A stretch of 64,000 nucleotides of DNA from Clostridium sp. (lineage in GTDB: Bacteria; Bacillota; Clostridia; Clostridiales; Clostridiaceae): the NCBI RefSeq assembly GCF_018372875.1, contig NZ_JAHAIF010000032.1, positions 1-64,000 of the forward strand. Direction: 5' to 3'. A program made the translations under genes and the position numbers. The notes beneath the pieces were generated by a model that was not told the DNA's origin, did not search any database, and saw only the letters and a program-made list of their open reading frames with translations. Below are positions 63,755 to 64,000 of this stretch, one piece after another (within the stretch, counting starts at the first letter, position 1; each line of letters opens with the position of its first letter).

Positions 63755-64000
63755 AACACTTATATTTTGATATTCCTAACTTTAATGTTGAAGTAAGTTC
63801 AGTAAGATTTTGAGCTGCACCTGATACTTCATTACTAGCTGAATTGAGTTCTTCAGAAGAGGCAGCTACTTCTTCAGCTGTAGCTGACATTTCTTCTAAT
63901 ACGTAAGCTATATTTTCTACTCTTGTTATTATCTCTTCTTTACTTCTTGTTATCTCATGAAACTCATCTCTCATATCTCTTCTTGTACCATCAGAAAAAA
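63753..64000 (-). CDS. Methyl-accepting chemotaxis protein, 3' end only
   Basis: The frame runs off the right edge of the window; about 82 residues are visible. The segment IAYVLEEMSATAEEVAASSE and later NSASNEVSGAAQNLTELTST is typical of the last methylation helix of chemoreceptors. The protein ends KLGISKYKC. The rest lies outside. Confidence 0.85.
   Translation of the reverse strand, partial: FSDGTRRDMRDEFHEITRSKEEIITRVENIAYVLEEMSATAEEVAASSEELNSASNEVSGAAQNLTELTSTLKLGISKYKC

Noticed and set aside
1..64000. CRISPR array or Cas genes
   Set aside because: No regularly spaced direct repeats or cas-like proteins were seen; repeats found are palindromic and dispersed.

Overview
This is an AT-rich, protein-dense low-GC Gram-positive window. 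The gene content (DegV and DUF1836 proteins, LrgAB, GGGtGRT protein, large serine integrase, strong AGGAGG ribosome binding sites, TTG and GTG starts, no respiratory genes) points to Clostridium sensu stricto. The species cannot be fixed from the sequence. No rRNA or CRISPR array is present; there is one tRNA, tRNA-Leu(CAA).

Layout. (1) 1-4790 is the right end of an integrated mobile element: a ribbon-helix-helix-like protein, small membrane and zinc-ribbon proteins, a rhomboid-like protease, decayed small ORFs, and a 568-aa large serine integrase at its edge. The element sits inside a substrate-binding-protein gene whose 3' part survives at 4774-5586, followed by its ABC ATPase and permease. 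(2) 7287-13624: CcdA-TlpA redox fusion with an HxlR remnant upstream, lrgAB, tpx, topB and a BglG/LicT-type antiterminator. (3) 13881-26926: TspO, two overlapping sensor kinases without a response regulator, a monoacylglycerol-lipase-like hydrolase, a YhgE/Pip protein with an operator-like palindrome, and a run polA > coaE > lytic transglycosylase > GH8-like protein. (4) 27068-41872: glutaminase, a DUF3284 protein, PTS IIC and IIB-like genes, a dead phosphoesterase gene, isocitrate dehydrogenase, LysR plus TDT transporter, amino-acid and purine permeases, and the Mg2+ ATPase MgtA. (5) 42010-42412: a complete control region for mgtA, with promoter, M-box riboswitch, terminator and a previously unlisted 39-codon acidic leader peptide. 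(6) 42429-48695: ATP-cone protein, small-molecule kinase, a NifU-like/GGGtGRT pair, tRNA-Leu, an aromatic-acid-exporter-like protein, and a divergent pair of a 39-aa secreted peptide gene and an HTH-TPR (RRNPP-type) regulator. (7) 48728-57906: a degenerate TldD-like protein, an XRE-TPR regulator with an ABC-2 exporter, a MATE pump, and a second HTH-TPR regulator with an MFS transporter. (8) 57954-64000: GNAT, DUF1836, DegV, a zinc-ribbon protein, RpiR regulator, GH4 phospho-beta-glucosidase, a NERD-like membrane protein and the 3' end of a chemotaxis receptor.

The most interesting items are the M-box plus acidic leader peptide ahead of mgtA, the candidate peptide-pheromone/RRNPP quorum-sensing pair next to a degenerate TldD-like protein, the interrupted transporter operon, and an interspersed palindromic intergenic repeat family with four clear copies and one partial copy in this window.
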